64,000 nt of DNA from Chitinophagaceae bacterium (GTDB lineage Bacteria > Bacteroidota > Bacteroidia > Chitinophagales > Chitinophagaceae), in NCBI GenBank assembly GCA_017307735.1, contig JAFKGR010000002.1:248001-312000 (forward strand), in the 5' to 3' direction. Each line of letters begins with the position of its first letter. Within the stretch, counting starts at the first letter, position 1. The notes beneath the pieces were generated by a model. That model was given only the letters and a program-made list of their open reading frames with translations, searched no databases and was not told the origin of the DNA. Of the stretch, positions 10,073 to 20,127 are shown piece after piece. A program made the position numbers and the translations under genes.

Positions 10073-12079
10073 ATGTTTACAAACGATTTAATTTATGAAA
10101 CAAGCCCCTATCTGCTCCAGCATGCACACAATCCTGTACATTGGAATGCGTGGAATGAAAAGACTTTAGACAGGGCTAAAAAAGAAGACAAAATGCTTCT
10201 CGTGAGTATTGGTTATGCGGCCTGCCACTGGTGCCATGTAATGGAAAGGGAGAGTTTTGAAAATGAAGAAGTGGCAGATTTGATGAATGAAAATTTTGTC
10301 TGCATCAAGGTTGATCGTGAAGAAAGGCCGGATGTAGATCAGATATACATGACAGCAGCCCAATTGATCAACGGAAATGGTGGTTGGCCTTTGAATGCTC
10401 TCGCACTTCCGGATGGGAAACCTTTTTATGCCGCAACCTACTTCCCAAAAGATAAATGGATGCAATTGCTCCGCTACTTTATTGGTCAGTACAAAACAAA
10501 CCGGGATGAACTCAAAAAAAATGCAGAAGATCTGGCTGATGGCATCCGGCAATCAGATTTAATTCCTGAAATGGATGGAATGCCGGATTTTTCATTTAAA
10601 GAAGTGAAGTCAATCGTTACCGAATTGATTAAAGAAACCGATCCTTACGAAGGAGGGCTTGCCGGAACCATGAAATTTCCAATGCCTTCCGTGTGGGAAT
10701 CATTGCTCTTATTTCATCACCTGACAGGAGACCGGAAGGCGCTGGAAATAACTGAACTGACAATAAAAAAAATGGCATCGGGTGGGATTTTTGATCACAT
10801 AGGTGGAGGATTTGCCAGATATTCTACTGATCCTTACTGGCATGTTCCGCATTTTGAAAAAATGTTGTACGATAATGCTGAATTGATAAGTTTGTACAGC
10901 CATGTTTATCAGGTAACAAAAAATCCGCATTACAAGAAAATTATTGAACAAACTATTGATTTCGTTTTGAGGGAACTTTCTTCTGAGAATTCATTTTTTT
11001 CATCTCTCGATGCGGACAGTGACGGCGAAGAAGGGAAATATTATACATGGGCATTCGATGAAATTGAAAAATGTCTCGGAGAAGATGCAGATAAATTTTC
11101 AAAGTATTTTCATCTAACCAAAGAAGGAAACTGGAGTCATGGTAAAAATATTCTTATCCGTGATTTTCATTCCTTCAATCAATACCATGATACCGAAGAA
11201 AAGTTTATTGATAAAGCAGAAAAGAAACTTTTGGAAATAAGGTCGAAGCGTATCAGGCCTGCTCTTGATGACAAAGTGATTACTTCATGGAATGCCATGA
11301 TGAGTGAAGCATTGATTGATGCAGCAAATGCGCTTGAAAATGCAGATTACCTCCAACGTGCAGGAAAAACCCTGGATTTTCTTTTAAAGAATTTGTGGAG
11401 TGAAGATGAAGGGTTGTTCAGGAATTTTCAAAAAGAAAAAGCTTCCACTCACGCTTTTCTCGACGATTACGCATTTTTGATTCATGCATTAATCGCCTAT
11501 TATCAATCCACTTTCAAAAGAGAATACCTGATCCATGCAGAAAAACTGGCTGATTATGTGTTGAAATGTTTTGGCGATGATTCCGGTGCAATGCTTTTTT
11601 ATAATAACACCTTATACGACAGATTGATTTCCCGCCCGGTGGAAACAATGGATAATGTCATTCCATCTTCAAATGCTGTGATGGCAGAAAATCTGTTTTT
11701 ATTGGGTACGCTGCTTTCTGATGATGAAAAAATAAACCGCGCATCAGCAATGATAAAGAATGTGAGGCACGCACTTTTGTCGTCACCCCCCTATTTCAGT
11801 TTTTGGCTCAGGGTAATGATGCTGATGCAAAAAGATTCAAGAGAAGTCGTTATTATGGGTAGCGGATGTCTTTCATTTTTAAATCAGTTGAAAAGCGAAT
11901 ATTTTCCGCATTGCGTTTTTTGCGGGGCTGAAAAAGAAGAATATCTCCCTTTGATGGAACAACGTTACAAGGACGGGAAGACTCTGATTTATGTTTGCCA
12001 AAACAAAACTTGTAAAATGCCGGTTTCCTTGGTGAAAGATGCACTTCCGCTCTTGCAACCTGAAAGAATTACAATCTGA
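10073..12079 (+). CDS. YyaL/SSP411-type thioredoxin-domain (DUF255) protein
   Basis: 668 residues from the ATG at 10073, which has GGAG nine bases upstream; an ATG at 10055 is in frame but less well placed. It begins with the family hallmark [19 protein letters not shown], then a thioredoxin-like domain with a CxxC motif in [16 protein letters not shown]. The middle is an (alpha/alpha)6 barrel typical of glycosidase-like folds ([27 protein letters not shown] region). C-terminal cysteines ([13 protein letters not shown]) are also present. Family members are widespread but their biochemical role is not settled; no activity is claimed here. An intrinsic terminator follows. Confidence 0.88.
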   Translation: MFTNDLIYETSPYLLQHAHNPVHWNAWNEKTLDRAKKEDKMLLVSIGYAACHWCHVMERESFENEEVADLMNENFVCIKVDREERPDVDQIYMTAAQLINGNGGWPLNALALPDGKPFYAATYFPKDKWMQLLRYFIGQYKTNRDELKKNAEDLADGIRQSDLIPEMDGMPDFSFKEVKSIVTELIKETDPYEGGLAGTMKFPMPSVWESLLLFHHLTGDRKALEITELTIKKMASGGIFDHIGGGFARYSTDPYWHVPHFEKMLYDNAELISLYSHVYQVTKNPHYKKIIEQTIDFVLRELSSENSFFSSLDADSDGEEGKYYTWAFDEIEKCLGEDADKFSKYFHLTKEGNWSHGKNILIRDFHSFNQYHDTEEKFIDKAEKKLLEIRSKRIRPALDDKVITSWNAMMSEALIDAANALENADYLQRAGKTLDFLLKNLWSEDEGLFRNFQKEKASTHAFLDDYAFLIHALIAYYQSTFKREYLIHAEKLADYVLKCFGDDSGAMLFYNNTLYDRLISRPVETMDNVIPSSNAVMAENLFLLGTLLSDDEKINRASAMIKNVRHALLSSPPYFSFWLRVMMLMQKDSREVVIMGSGCLSFLNQLKSEYFPHCVFCGAEKEEYLPLMEQRYKDGKTLIYVCQNKTCKMPVSLVKDALPLLQPERITI

Positions 12080-12102
12080 ATTAATGATTCCCCGATAAAA
12101 AC

Positions 12103-12135
12103 AAAGTCCGGCTCAGGTAAGTAGCCGGACTTTTG
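12103..12135 (+). terminator. Intrinsic terminator after the YyaL-type gene
   Basis: A perfect 11-base-pair stem (AAAGTCCGGCT with AGCCGGACTTT) around a 9-base loop, ending in a short T-run, starts 23 bases past the stop codon. The T-run is short (four), so termination may be partial. Confidence 0.75.
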
Positions 12136-12400
12136 ACAATCAAAAAATGAAAAAAACTATCTTTAATTTTCTGGAATTTCTATTGCAATAATAATTGAAA
12201 ACGGGTATAAAGCTAATTTAATTTTCGGGAAGCGAAAGAAAAAAATTGAATCACACCAAAAAGTTCACATCATTTTTTGAAAATTCTCAAATCGGAATCA
12301 TCTTCAAAAATTTCCACCTTGTTGTTTTTAATGAAATAAAAAGCAGGCTAAAAAAAGTTTGGCAATTGAAGTTGATTGCAGAACGGTTTTCTTTTCGCGG

Positions 12401-12408
12401 TATTTTTG
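12401..12408 (+). promoter_or_regulatory. -7 promoter box directly before the flavin oxidoreductase
   Basis: TATTTTTG fits TAnnTTTG and ends only five bases before the ATG at 12414; a TTG lies 22 bases further upstream (12376-12378). Transcription from here would start at or next to the ATG, so the message would be leaderless or nearly so. The rest of the 12136-12400 gap shows no gene. Confidence 0.45.
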
Positions 12409-12413
12409 CGGTT

Positions 12414-13448
12414 ATGGAATTTGGAATAAGCACCTTTGGTGAAATTGTACCTGATCGGGTATCAGGTCATGCGTCGAATTCGCATGAAAGAATGAAGCAA
12501 TTGATTGAATTAGCGATAATGGCTGACCGGAACGGATTGGATGTTTTTGCGTTGGGAGAACACCACCGGAATGATTTCGTCAGTTCATCGCCGCAAATGA
12601 TTCTTGCAGCGGCTTCTTCTGTTACAAAAAATATCAAATTCAGCAGCGCCGTAATTGTGTTGAGTTCTTCAGATCCGGTCAGAGTTTTTGAAGAATTTGC
12701 CACCCTCGATTTACTTTCTTCCGGAAGGGCAGAGATCATGGTTGGGCGGGGGTCTTTTATTGAATCTTTTCCTTTATTTGGATACGATCTGAAGGATTAT
12801 GATGAGCTTTTTACCGAAAAACTTTCTTTGTTATTGGAAATTAACCAAAAGGAATTCGTTACCTGGCAGGGGAAACTCAGAGCATCTATCGATAACCTCG
12901 GTGTTTACCCACGCCCCTTCCAGACAAAACTCCCTGTATGGATTGCTGTTGGAGGTACGCCGGAGTCTGTTGTCCGCGCTGGCAACCTGGATCTGCCTCT
13001 CACAATAGCCATTCTCGGATCTGATCCTTCAAGATTTACCACACTCACTGAACTGTATAAGTCAACCCGTGAAAAAATGGGATATAAAACTCCATACCAT
13101 TTGTGCATCAATGAGCATGTTTATATCTCTGATGATTCCAAAAAAGCGAGAGATGAATACTGGCCGGTTTACGGGCGGATGATGAATAAAATCGGAAGAG
13201 AAAGAGGATGGTCACCAATGAACAGGGCTCAGTTTGATTTTTTATGTGAGCCGGAAGGGCCTTTGATGGTTGGAACTCCCGTTGAGATTGTCGAGAAATT
13301 AATTTATCAATATGGATTGTTTGGTAATACCAGATTTCTTGCTCAAATAATTTTCGGGGATATTCCTTTTGAGAAGGTTGCAAATTCAGTCAAACTTTTT
13401 GCAAAAGAAGTAGCACAAAAGGTGAATGAACATCTCAGGAAAAATTAA
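12414..13448 (+). CDS. LLM-class flavin-dependent oxidoreductase (luciferase-like monooxygenase family)
   Basis: 344 residues from the ATG at 12414, where the family N-terminus MEFGISTFGE begins. The open frame extends upstream to a TTG at 12246, but that extension is unlike the family and would overlap the putative promoter. Bacterial-luciferase-like features: LGEHHRNDFVSSSPQ near residue 45, GRAEIMVGRGSF near 105, and a C-terminal TPVEIVEKLIYQYGLFG. These enzymes use reduced FMN to oxidise small organic substrates; the substrate is unknown. It stands alone and ends at a bidirectional terminator. Confidence 0.85.
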   Translation: MEFGISTFGEIVPDRVSGHASNSHERMKQLIELAIMADRNGLDVFALGEHHRNDFVSSSPQMILAAASSVTKNIKFSSAVIVLSSSDPVRVFEEFATLDLLSSGRAEIMVGRGSFIESFPLFGYDLKDYDELFTEKLSLLLEINQKEFVTWQGKLRASIDNLGVYPRPFQTKLPVWIAVGGTPESVVRAGNLDLPLTIAILGSDPSRFTTLTELYKSTREKMGYKTPYHLCINEHVYISDDSKKARDEYWPVYGRMMNKIGRERGWSPMNRAQFDFLCEPEGPLMVGTPVEIVEKLIYQYGLFGNTRFLAQIIFGDIPFEKVANSVKLFAKEVAQKVNEHLRKN

Positions 13449-13464
13449 TGGGTTCAATAAAAGT

Positions 13465-13498
13465 GAAAATGGCTGCTTCAAATGAGGCAGCCATTTTC
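13465..13498. terminator. Bidirectional intrinsic terminator between convergent genes
   Basis: A perfect 12-base-pair inverted repeat (GAAAATGGCTGC / GCAGCCATTTTC) with a 10-base loop sits between the flavin oxidoreductase and the convergent T9SS cargo gene. The A-rich and T-rich flanks let it serve both strands. Confidence 0.8.
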
Positions 13499-13522
13499 CA
13501 TATAGACAGATTCATGAAAAAA

Positions 13523-14785
13523 CTATTGCTTGAGAACTTTTCCGTTGAAAAGTAATTCGCCGGTACTGCTTTGGATAGATAGAATATAAATTCCATTCTG
13601 AAGCCCGGAAACATTGCTGAATTGCTTAGTGGATGCGCCATTGGAAATATTCCACGATTCCCTGGCAACTTGTCTGCCGGTCAAATCCATTAATCTTGCA
13701 TTTACCTGCTGAGAGGCCCCCGAAAACTGAATCGTCAACGAACCTCTGAACGGATTGGCCAAAACGCTGACTTTTGTGCCAACTCCGTCAAGCCTGATTG
13801 AAACTGTTTTGGAATATGAACTATTTCCATCCTTATCTACCTGCTTAACTCTGTAATAATTAATTCCGGAAAGTGGATTAGCATCAAAAACATTATATGA
13901 ATGAGCCAACTGGCTGCTTCCTGCACCGGCGACAGTTCCGATGGTTTGCCATCCGGTATTTCCATTTGCGCTTCTCTCAACTTCAAAATGATCGTTGTTA
14001 ATTTCCTGCGAAGTGCTCCAGTTCACACTCACCCCTGATCCCTGTTGCTTTGCAGTAATGCCTTCAAAGGTAACCGGTGTCGGGCCTCCTTCCGGACAAA
14101 GAGTGAGATTGAAATCATCGGCGGCGAAATCGTTTCCACACCCGCCGGTAACTCCATCACTGATTGTGATTCTTAAAGTCAGAGGTTTGAAAGTGCCACT
14201 GCTCGTTAAAGTAAATTCAGAACCCACATTAACCCAAACAGGAGTTGTTGTCTGAGCCAACTTTGCAGCGGTGTAGGGAGAACCATTCAGCGGTTGCCAT
14301 TGATTTGACTCATCCAAATATTCAATTGAAATGATAATCTGGGTGAGCAAAGGGTTAGGAGAACAAACCCCCATGGAATCAATATTCATAGCCCAAAGAC
14401 TGAATGAATAGGTTCCGTTTACAAAGCCTGAAGCAGATGAAATGGTTTTTTGATAAAAAATTTCATCCTGCCCATTGGCTACCAACATCTGGCCATTGGT
14501 GTTCCCGGTATGGTCTGGTGAATTAAGCCATTCCGGTTTTTGTTGTGTATTGTTTGTAATCCTGTACACACCTTCATTGGTGAGATTTCCGGTAGCCTGA
14601 TAAATGAGGTTTACAACGTCAGGACTGCTGGTCGGAGTTGTTCCGGTACCAAAATCATTTGACCAAATGACTGTGCCATTTTCACAGCCGATGACCTGGG
14701 CCTGGCTTTGCATGGCATTTAATAGCAATACGCCTGAGATTGCTGCGGTACCAAGTAAAAAAGAGAGCGTAGATTTCATTTGCAT
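13523..14785 (-). CDS. Secreted protein with type IX secretion C-terminal sorting domain
   Basis: 420 residues. A signal peptide (LSFLLGTAAISGVLLLNAM, then QSQAQ) is followed by a carbohydrate-binding-like jelly-roll region (residues 30-230, with a disulphide-suggestive pair of Cys near both ends). Next comes a fibronectin-type segment (VNWSTSQEINNDHFEVERS... YYRVKQVDKDG), and a C-terminal type A sorting domain of about 75 residues ending GIYILSIQSSTGELLFNGKVLKQ. The order is normal for T9SS substrates, which cross the outer membrane and may be anchored to the cell surface. The specific binding target is unknown. Confidence 0.87.
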   Translation of the reverse strand: MQMKSTLSFLLGTAAISGVLLLNAMQSQAQVIGCENGTVIWSNDFGTGTTPTSSPDVVNLIYQATGNLTNEGVYRITNNTQQKPEWLNSPDHTGNTNGQMLVANGQDEIFYQKTISSASGFVNGTYSFSLWAMNIDSMGVCSPNPLLTQIIISIEYLDESNQWQPLNGSPYTAAKLAQTTTPVWVNVGSEFTLTSSGTFKPLTLRITISDGVTGGCGNDFAADDFNLTLCPEGGPTPVTFEGITAKQQGSGVSVNWSTSQEINNDHFEVERSANGNTGWQTIGTVAGAGSSQLAHSYNVFDANPLSGINYYRVKQVDKDGNSSYSKTVSIRLDGVGTKVSVLANPFRGSLTIQFSGASQQVNARLMDLTGRQVARESWNISNGASTKQFSNVSGLQNGIYILSIQSSTGELLFNGKVLKQ

Positions 14786-14976
14786 AACTATTCCTTTTGA
14801 TTCAAAAAAAAATTAGAAGAACAAAAAATTCTTCAAATGATTTTGGGGATTATCGGGATTCAAAAGGAAAATCGGAAAATGGAAGGATGACAAAATTAGG
14901 TTAAAGTCATATATCAACAAAAAATCTTCAGGAGGGATGAACGTGCTGGCATAGAATTTTCGGTAAATTTACTATC

Positions 14977-16278
14977 ATGAAAAAACTTCTTCTTCTAATT
15001 TTATTCGCTGTAACATACCTGTTTTGTTACAGTCAGGATACGACAAAAACTGCAAAGTCGGAGTCCTGGGTTAAGAAGTATTATAATATTGATGCCCGTA
15101 AAACACCTGAGAAGGATTCAGGTATCAATAATGGAGGAGTTAATTCAGGGCGAATGAATAATATGCAAGGGCTTCAGAATGTGGACAATCAACCGAAACT
15201 TGTAAATCCGAATCTGGGGATAACAGATCCGGCAAAAGCAATTTCAGGTCAGCAGGTCCAAACCCGGCAAATCAATTCGGTACAAAGTGTAAGTGCCCAG
15301 CCGACGATAGCAGCTCCCAACCTGGGAATCACTGATCCTGCAAAAGCTATTCCCGGCCAGCAAATTAATTCGGGGCAGGAAAATAATTTACGGGGTGTGC
15401 AGAGGGTAAGCAATCAACCCAATCTGGTTAAACCCAACCTTGGCATTACGGATCCGGCGAAAGAAATCCCAACTCAACAAGATCAGATTCCCATTCAACA
15501 AAATACCCAAACGGTTCAATCGGATTCTCAAATAAAACCGGTTAATACACTTCCTCCGGTAATTAGTCAGCCCTACCGGGAAACCCGGCTGGGAAGCAGT
15601 TCTCCACTTTATGATACCTACCGGACAAATGACAATGGAGCCGGATCGATTACTAATCAGGTGAAAGGTGGATCAGGAATAGTGCCGGCGCCAACTCCTG
15701 AAGTCAGTCCCGCAACAGTTACTGCTAATCCTCAAATTTATCGTGATACCCGGTTAGGAAGCAGTTCGCCTTTATACAATACTTATCGGACAAATGACAA
15801 TGGTGCGGGAGCAATTACAAATCAGGTCAAAGGAAATACTGGAGGAATAACAGCTTCGACTCCTGAAGTGAACCCGGCAACAATTAATGTGAAACCTCAG
15901 TCCTATAACGAAAACAGATTGGGCAGTAGTTCGCCCCTTTATGATACTTACGAAAAAAATGATAACGGAGCCGGTTCGGTTACCAGCCAGGTAAAAGGTG
16001 GGGGTTCAGGGGCTGTTTCAATTCCAACTGCGGAAGCAAATCCTGCACAGGTAAAAAAAGAGCCACAAATTTACCGGGATACCCGGTTGGGGAGCAGCTC
16101 ATCGATGTATGATACCTATGAAAAAAATGATAATGGAGCCGGTGCAATCACCAACAATCCCAACAAATGGGGAAGTGGAGCCGCTCCTGTTCTGGTACCC
16201 GTTCAATCCTCGGCAGTTCGTGATTCTACATCAAATAAAAATATTGCTGAAGCAAGAGATATGACAAAACGGAATTAG
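14977..16278 (+). CDS. Secreted low-complexity protein with two tandem repeat families
   Basis: 433 residues; I do not recognise a family. A signal peptide (LLLLILFAVTYLFCYSQ) leads into Asn/Gln/Pro/Ser/Gly-rich sequence. Residues 65-170 hold three copies of an about 37-residue unit whose core is PNLGITDPAKAI. Residues 200-395 hold four copies of an about 55-residue unit whose core is TRLGSSSPLYDTY followed by NDNGAG and TNQVKG. It has no cysteines after the signal region and looks unstructured, as expected of an extracellular linker or matrix-type protein. A -7-like TAAATTTA lies seven bases before the ATG. It is a single gene between a T9SS cargo gene and a small membrane protein gene. Confidence 0.8.
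   Translation: MKKLLLLILFAVTYLFCYSQDTTKTAKSESWVKKYYNIDARKTPEKDSGINNGGVNSGRMNNMQGLQNVDNQPKLVNPNLGITDPAKAISGQQVQTRQINSVQSVSAQPTIAAPNLGITDPAKAIPGQQINSGQENNLRGVQRVSNQPNLVKPNLGITDPAKEIPTQQDQIPIQQNTQTVQSDSQIKPVNTLPPVISQPYRETRLGSSSPLYDTYRTNDNGAGSITNQVKGGSGIVPAPTPEVSPATVTANPQIYRDTRLGSSSPLYNTYRTNDNGAGAITNQVKGNTGGITASTPEVNPATINVKPQSYNENRLGSSSPLYDTYEKNDNGAGSVTSQVKGGGSGAVSIPTAEANPAQVKKEPQIYRDTRLGSSSSMYDTYEKNDNGAGAITNNPNKWGSGAAPVLVPVQSSAVRDSTSNKNIAEARDMTKRN
15169..15487 (+). repeat. Three in-frame repeats, PNLGITDPAKAI type
   Basis: Three protein-coding repeats of about 36-39 codons in the secreted repeat protein. The copies are clearly related in protein but have drifted in DNA, so they are old rather than freshly amplified. 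Confidence 0.8.
15574..16161 (+). repeat. Four in-frame repeats, TRLGSSSPLYDTY type
   Basis: Four repeats of about 55 codons in the same gene. Each has a conserved 30-residue core and a variable Pro/Ala/Thr linker of about 25 residues. The DNA similarity between cores is high enough for slippage or recombination to change copy number. Confidence 0.8.
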
Positions 16279-16493
16279 AAATTTCTCGAAATCGATCTCA
16301 AATATTCTTTTGCGGTTTTTGTGATTTCTGAATGAAACATCAAAAGAGGATGATCTTCCGTGTTTTTGTTTTACCGGATAATATAAACATGCAGACAACA
16401 TGAATTGTTTCAACTGGTAAATTTGGCTTCAATCAAAATTGAGTCCTGATTTCATTCGAATGTCGTCTGGGTAAAGCAGGTTAATTTTGAGAA

Positions 16494-16718
16494 ATGAATC
16501 AGCAGACCGGAAAATATATAATTGTCGCAGGATTGGTAATTGTCCTTGTCGGATTTATTGTATTCTTCTTCCATAATTCCCTCAAATGGATAGGGCGTCT
16601 TCCGGGAGATATCCGCATCGAAGGAAAAAATTCGAAAATTTATTTTCCGTGGGTAACGATGATTGTCCTGAGTATAATTCTTACCATTCTCATCAATGTT
16701 ATCAGGAAATTTTTTTGA
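16494..16718 (+). CDS. Small membrane protein, DUF2905 type
   Basis: 74 residues with two transmembrane helices (IIVAGLVIVLVGFIVFFF and VTMIVLSIILTILINV) joined by a short loop containing WIGRLPGDIRIEGKNSKIYFP, the hallmark of the DUF2905 family. Its function is unknown. It is a single gene flanked by gaps of about 200 bases in which I see no other gene. Confidence 0.85.
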   Translation: MNQQTGKYIIVAGLVIVLVGFIVFFFHNSLKWIGRLPGDIRIEGKNSKIYFPWVTMIVLSIILTILINVIRKFF

Positions 16719-16923
16719 AAAAAGAATTTGTGTAAATTCAAATCATTCTTCCTCATTCTATTTTTGATCCGCATCACACATCATTATTTTATACTCTGGT
16801 AAAATCTATGCAAAAAATATTTCTATCCGGTCTTTCACATTTATGTATGTACGTTTTTCTTCCTACGTATAAATTGAAAACACGCTCCCGACCTTTTTAT
16901 TTAATTTTACCCAAACTCATTTG

Positions 16924-18474
16924 ATGAAAAAAATTATAGTTTTCCTTGCCGGACTTTTTCTTTTTTCTTTTTCTCAGGCACAGATATCCGGTAAACAAGT
17001 CGACTCCCTTGTTCAGAAATCTTTAAAAACATTCGATGTCCCGGGCATCGCGGTTGCCATTATCAAAGATGGAAAAGTAATTTTAAGCAAGGGCTATGGC
17101 GTAACAAGCCTGAACACCAATGAAAAAATGAATGAACACACCCGGTTTGGAATTGCCAGCAACAGCAAAGCTTTCACAGCCGCGGCGTTGGGTATGTTGG
17201 TTGATTCAGGAAAAATTAAATGGATAACACCTGTTACTGACATTATACCAGAATTCAAATTGTATGCTCCCTACGTAACAGAAAATTTTATGATAGCAGA
17301 CTTGCTAACACACAGAAGCGGTTTAGGGCTGGGCGCAGGTGATCTGATGTTCTGGCCGGGCAACCCTGATTTTTCCAAAGAGGATATAATTCACAACCTC
17401 AGATATCTGAAACAGGTTTCTCAGTTCCGTACCAAATATGATTATGACAATCTGCTGTATATGGTGGCCGGTGAAGTGGTAGCGAGGGTTTCGGGAATGA
17501 GTTGGGAGGATTTTATTGAATCCCATATTATGAAACCGTTGGGAATGGAAGAAAGCGCTGCTTCGTACTCGAGATTAAAAGATAAAGGAAATGTAATAGA
17601 TCCACATGTACCCGTTAACGGAAAAGTTCGGGTAGTGGCGCGGGATATAAATGAAACGCTCAATGCAGCAGGCGGAATTTACAGCAGCGTTTATGACATG
17701 AGTAAATGGGCTATTATGCAAATGAACGATGGAATGTTTGGGGAAGGTTTGAAGCAGTCATTGTTCAGCAAAAAAGTACACAATGAAATGTGGACAATTC
17801 ATACGGTAATTCCAACAGGAGAGAACAGTGATTACAAAACCAATTTTGCCGGTTATGGGTTGGGTTGGGTTCTCAGAGATGAAATGGGACATAAGGTTGC
17901 AACCCATACAGGAGGATTGTTGGGCATTGTGACACAGGTTACATTAATCCCGGATATGAAACTCGGAATTATAGTGTTTACAAACCAACAGGATGGCGGG
18001 GCTTTTGTTTCTATTACTAATTCAATTAAAGATGCCTATTACGGTATTAAAGGAAAAGACAGAATCAAAGAAGTATTTGATAAAGAACAGGAGTCAAGGA
18101 ATTACGCAAATAAAATTGTAACGAATGTCTGGAATGAAATTAATTCCATCAAAACTAAACTTTCCGTTGACGACCTGAAAAAATATACAGGGACTTTCAA
18201 AGATCCGTGGTTTGGAAATGTAATTATTTCTCTGAGGAATGGTACTTTATTCTTTCAAGCTGAAAAATCAGAAGATCTGAAGGGGCCGATGAGTTATTTT
18301 AAAGGAAATACTTTTGTTGTGAAATGGGAAGACCGGAGTCTGGATGCAGATGCTTTCGTAAATTTCTCATCAGATTTTCAGGGTAATCCAAACGGAATCA
18401 AAATGGCAGCCATTTCTCCTCTGACAGACTTCAGTTTTGATTTTCAGGATTTGAACTTTACAAGAATTAGATAA
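16924..18474 (+). CDS. Serine hydrolase, beta-lactamase/class C (Pab87-like) family
   Basis: 516 residues from the ATG at 16924. A signal peptide (IIVFLAGLFLFSFSQAQ) sends it to the periplasm. The penicillin-binding-protein fold motifs are visible: nucleophile motif SNSK (residues 79-82), Tyr motif YDN near 173, and the third motif HTG near 327. The last about 120 residues form a beta-barrel DUF3471-like domain (LKKYTGTFKDPWFGNV...). Such enzymes are usually D-amino-acid peptidases or esterases rather than true beta-lactamases; the substrate is not evident. The carboxylase gene follows after 10 bases, so they may be co-transcribed. Confidence 0.88.
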   Translation: MKKIIVFLAGLFLFSFSQAQISGKQVDSLVQKSLKTFDVPGIAVAIIKDGKVILSKGYGVTSLNTNEKMNEHTRFGIASNSKAFTAAALGMLVDSGKIKWITPVTDIIPEFKLYAPYVTENFMIADLLTHRSGLGLGAGDLMFWPGNPDFSKEDIIHNLRYLKQVSQFRTKYDYDNLLYMVAGEVVARVSGMSWEDFIESHIMKPLGMEESAASYSRLKDKGNVIDPHVPVNGKVRVVARDINETLNAAGGIYSSVYDMSKWAIMQMNDGMFGEGLKQSLFSKKVHNEMWTIHTVIPTGENSDYKTNFAGYGLGWVLRDEMGHKVATHTGGLLGIVTQVTLIPDMKLGIIVFTNQQDGGAFVSITNSIKDAYYGIKGKDRIKEVFDKEQESRNYANKIVTNVWNEINSIKTKLSVDDLKKYTGTFKDPWFGNVIISLRNGTLFFQAEKSEDLKGPMSYFKGNTFVVKWEDRSLDADAFVNFSSDFQGNPNGIKMAAISPLTDFSFDFQDLNFTRIR

Positions 18475-18484
18475 AAAAAAGATA

Positions 18485-20119
18485 ATGGATATAGCAAGGA
18501 ACAAAAGAGAAGATGAAAACAAATTAGCCTTATCCCGGATAAACCAGACGCTTGACGAAATAAAAGAAGGAGGAGGAAAGAAGGCGATACAAAAACAAAA
18601 AGAGAGGAATAAATTAACGGCAAGACAAAGAATAAATTTTCTTCTGGATAAAGACTCAGCCTTTATTGAAATCGGAGCATTTGCAGGTTATGAAATGTAC
18701 AAAGAATACGGGGGCTGCCCTGCGGGCGGTGTGGTAGCAGGCGTGGGATATGTTTCCGGCAAGCAATGCGTAATTGTGGCAAATGATCAGACCGTAAAAG
18801 CCGGTGCATGGTTCCCGATTTCCGGGAAAAAGAATCTGCGTATGCAGGAGATTGCAATAGAAAATAAACTGCCCGTAATTTATCTGGTTGACAGTGCCGG
18901 AGTTTTCCTTCCGATGCAGGATGAAATTTTTCCTGATAAAGAACATTTCGGACGGATATTCTATAATAATGCAAGAATGAGTGCCATGGGAATTACTCAA
19001 ATTGCGGCGGTTATGGGCGCATGCGTTGCAGGTGGCGCTTATTTGCCAATTATGAGCGATGAAACTTTGATGGTCGAAGGGGATCACCATGGATCCATTT
19101 TTTTGGCCGGTCCCTACCTTGTAAAAGCAGCTATCGGAGAAAAAACAGATGCGGAAACCCTTGGTGGCGCATATACCCATAATGCCATCAGTGGCATTGC
19201 CGATTATCGATTTGATACCGAAGAAGAATGTCTGGTACAGGTAAAAAAGATTATCGGGTTATTGGGTGAGAATGCAAAAGCCGGATTTGACAGAGTTGAA
19301 TCCCGGGAACCGGAATTCCCTGAAGATTCAGTTTATGGAATTCATTCACATGATAACCGGTCTCAGTATAATGTTGTTGATATTTTGAGAACAATAGTTG
19401 ATAGAGGGTCTTTTGAAGAATTTAAAAAAGATTATGGCAAAACGGTTGTTTGCGGGTATGCACGGGTGGATGGCTGGGCTGTTGGAATTGTGGCCAACCA
19501 AAGGCTTAACACAAAAACTGCCAAAGGCGAATTGAGAATGGGGGGAGTTATTTACAATGATAGTGCAGATAAGTCTGCAAGATTTATTATGAATTGCAAT
19601 CAGAAAAAAATACCCATTATTTTCTTTCAGGATATCACCGGGTTTATGGTTGGTACCCAAAGTGAGCACAGAGGAATCATAAAAGATGGAGCGAAAATGG
19701 TAAGTGCTGTTGCGAATTCTGTAGTTCCGAAAATCACATTTGTTATTGGGAACTCTTACGGCGCAGGTAATTACGCAATGTGTGGCAAAGCTTATGATCC
19801 ACGGTTTATTTTTGCATGGCCATCGGCAAAGATCGCTGTTATGGGAGGTGAACAAGCCGCCAATACGCTACTCCAGATAGAAGTTGCTTCACTAAAGAAA
19901 AAAGGAGAAACAATCACCCCGGAAAAAGAAAAAGAATTATTGGATAAAATGATCAGCAGATACAATGCCCAAACAACTGCTACTTATGCAGCGGCCAGGT
20001 TATGGGTTGACGCCATTATCGATCCAAAACAAACCAGAATAATTATTTCTGAATGTATCAATGCAGCAAATCATAACGCTGAAATCCCCGAATTCAAAAC
20101 CGGCGTTTTTCAGGTATAA
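18485..20119 (+). CDS. Acyl-CoA carboxylase, carboxyltransferase (beta) subunit
   Basis: 544 residues with both crotonase-like halves of a biotin-dependent carboxyltransferase: the N-terminal AccD-like half (PAGGVVAGVGYVSGKQCV, then SAGVFLPMQDEIFPD) and the C-terminal AccA-like half (FFQDITGFMVGTQSE, then GNSYGAGNYAMCGKAYDPR). The mid-region GSIFLAGPYLVKAAIGE resembles methylcrotonyl-CoA carboxylase beta. It transfers carboxyl from biotin to an acyl-CoA; methylcrotonyl-CoA is the best guess, and the exact acyl-CoA is not proven. The matching biotin carboxylase alpha subunit is not in the window. Confidence 0.88.
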   Translation: MDIARNKREDENKLALSRINQTLDEIKEGGGKKAIQKQKERNKLTARQRINFLLDKDSAFIEIGAFAGYEMYKEYGGCPAGGVVAGVGYVSGKQCVIVANDQTVKAGAWFPISGKKNLRMQEIAIENKLPVIYLVDSAGVFLPMQDEIFPDKEHFGRIFYNNARMSAMGITQIAAVMGACVAGGAYLPIMSDETLMVEGDHHGSIFLAGPYLVKAAIGEKTDAETLGGAYTHNAISGIADYRFDTEEECLVQVKKIIGLLGENAKAGFDRVESREPEFPEDSVYGIHSHDNRSQYNVVDILRTIVDRGSFEEFKKDYGKTVVCGYARVDGWAVGIVANQRLNTKTAKGELRMGGVIYNDSADKSARFIMNCNQKKIPIIFFQDITGFMVGTQSEHRGIIKDGAKMVSAVANSVVPKITFVIGNSYGAGNYAMCGKAYDPRFIFAWPSAKIAVMGGEQAANTLLQIEVASLKKKGETITPEKEKELLDKMISRYNAQTTATYAAARLWVDAIIDPKQTRIIISECINAANHNAEIPEFKTGVFQV

Positions 20120-20127
20120 CACAGGCA

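Noticed and set aside
15169..16161. Regular repeats that could suggest a CRISPR array or minisatellite
   Set aside because: Repeat lengths are multiples of three, the reading frame is kept throughout, and there are no palindromic repeats with unique spacers. They are protein repeats.
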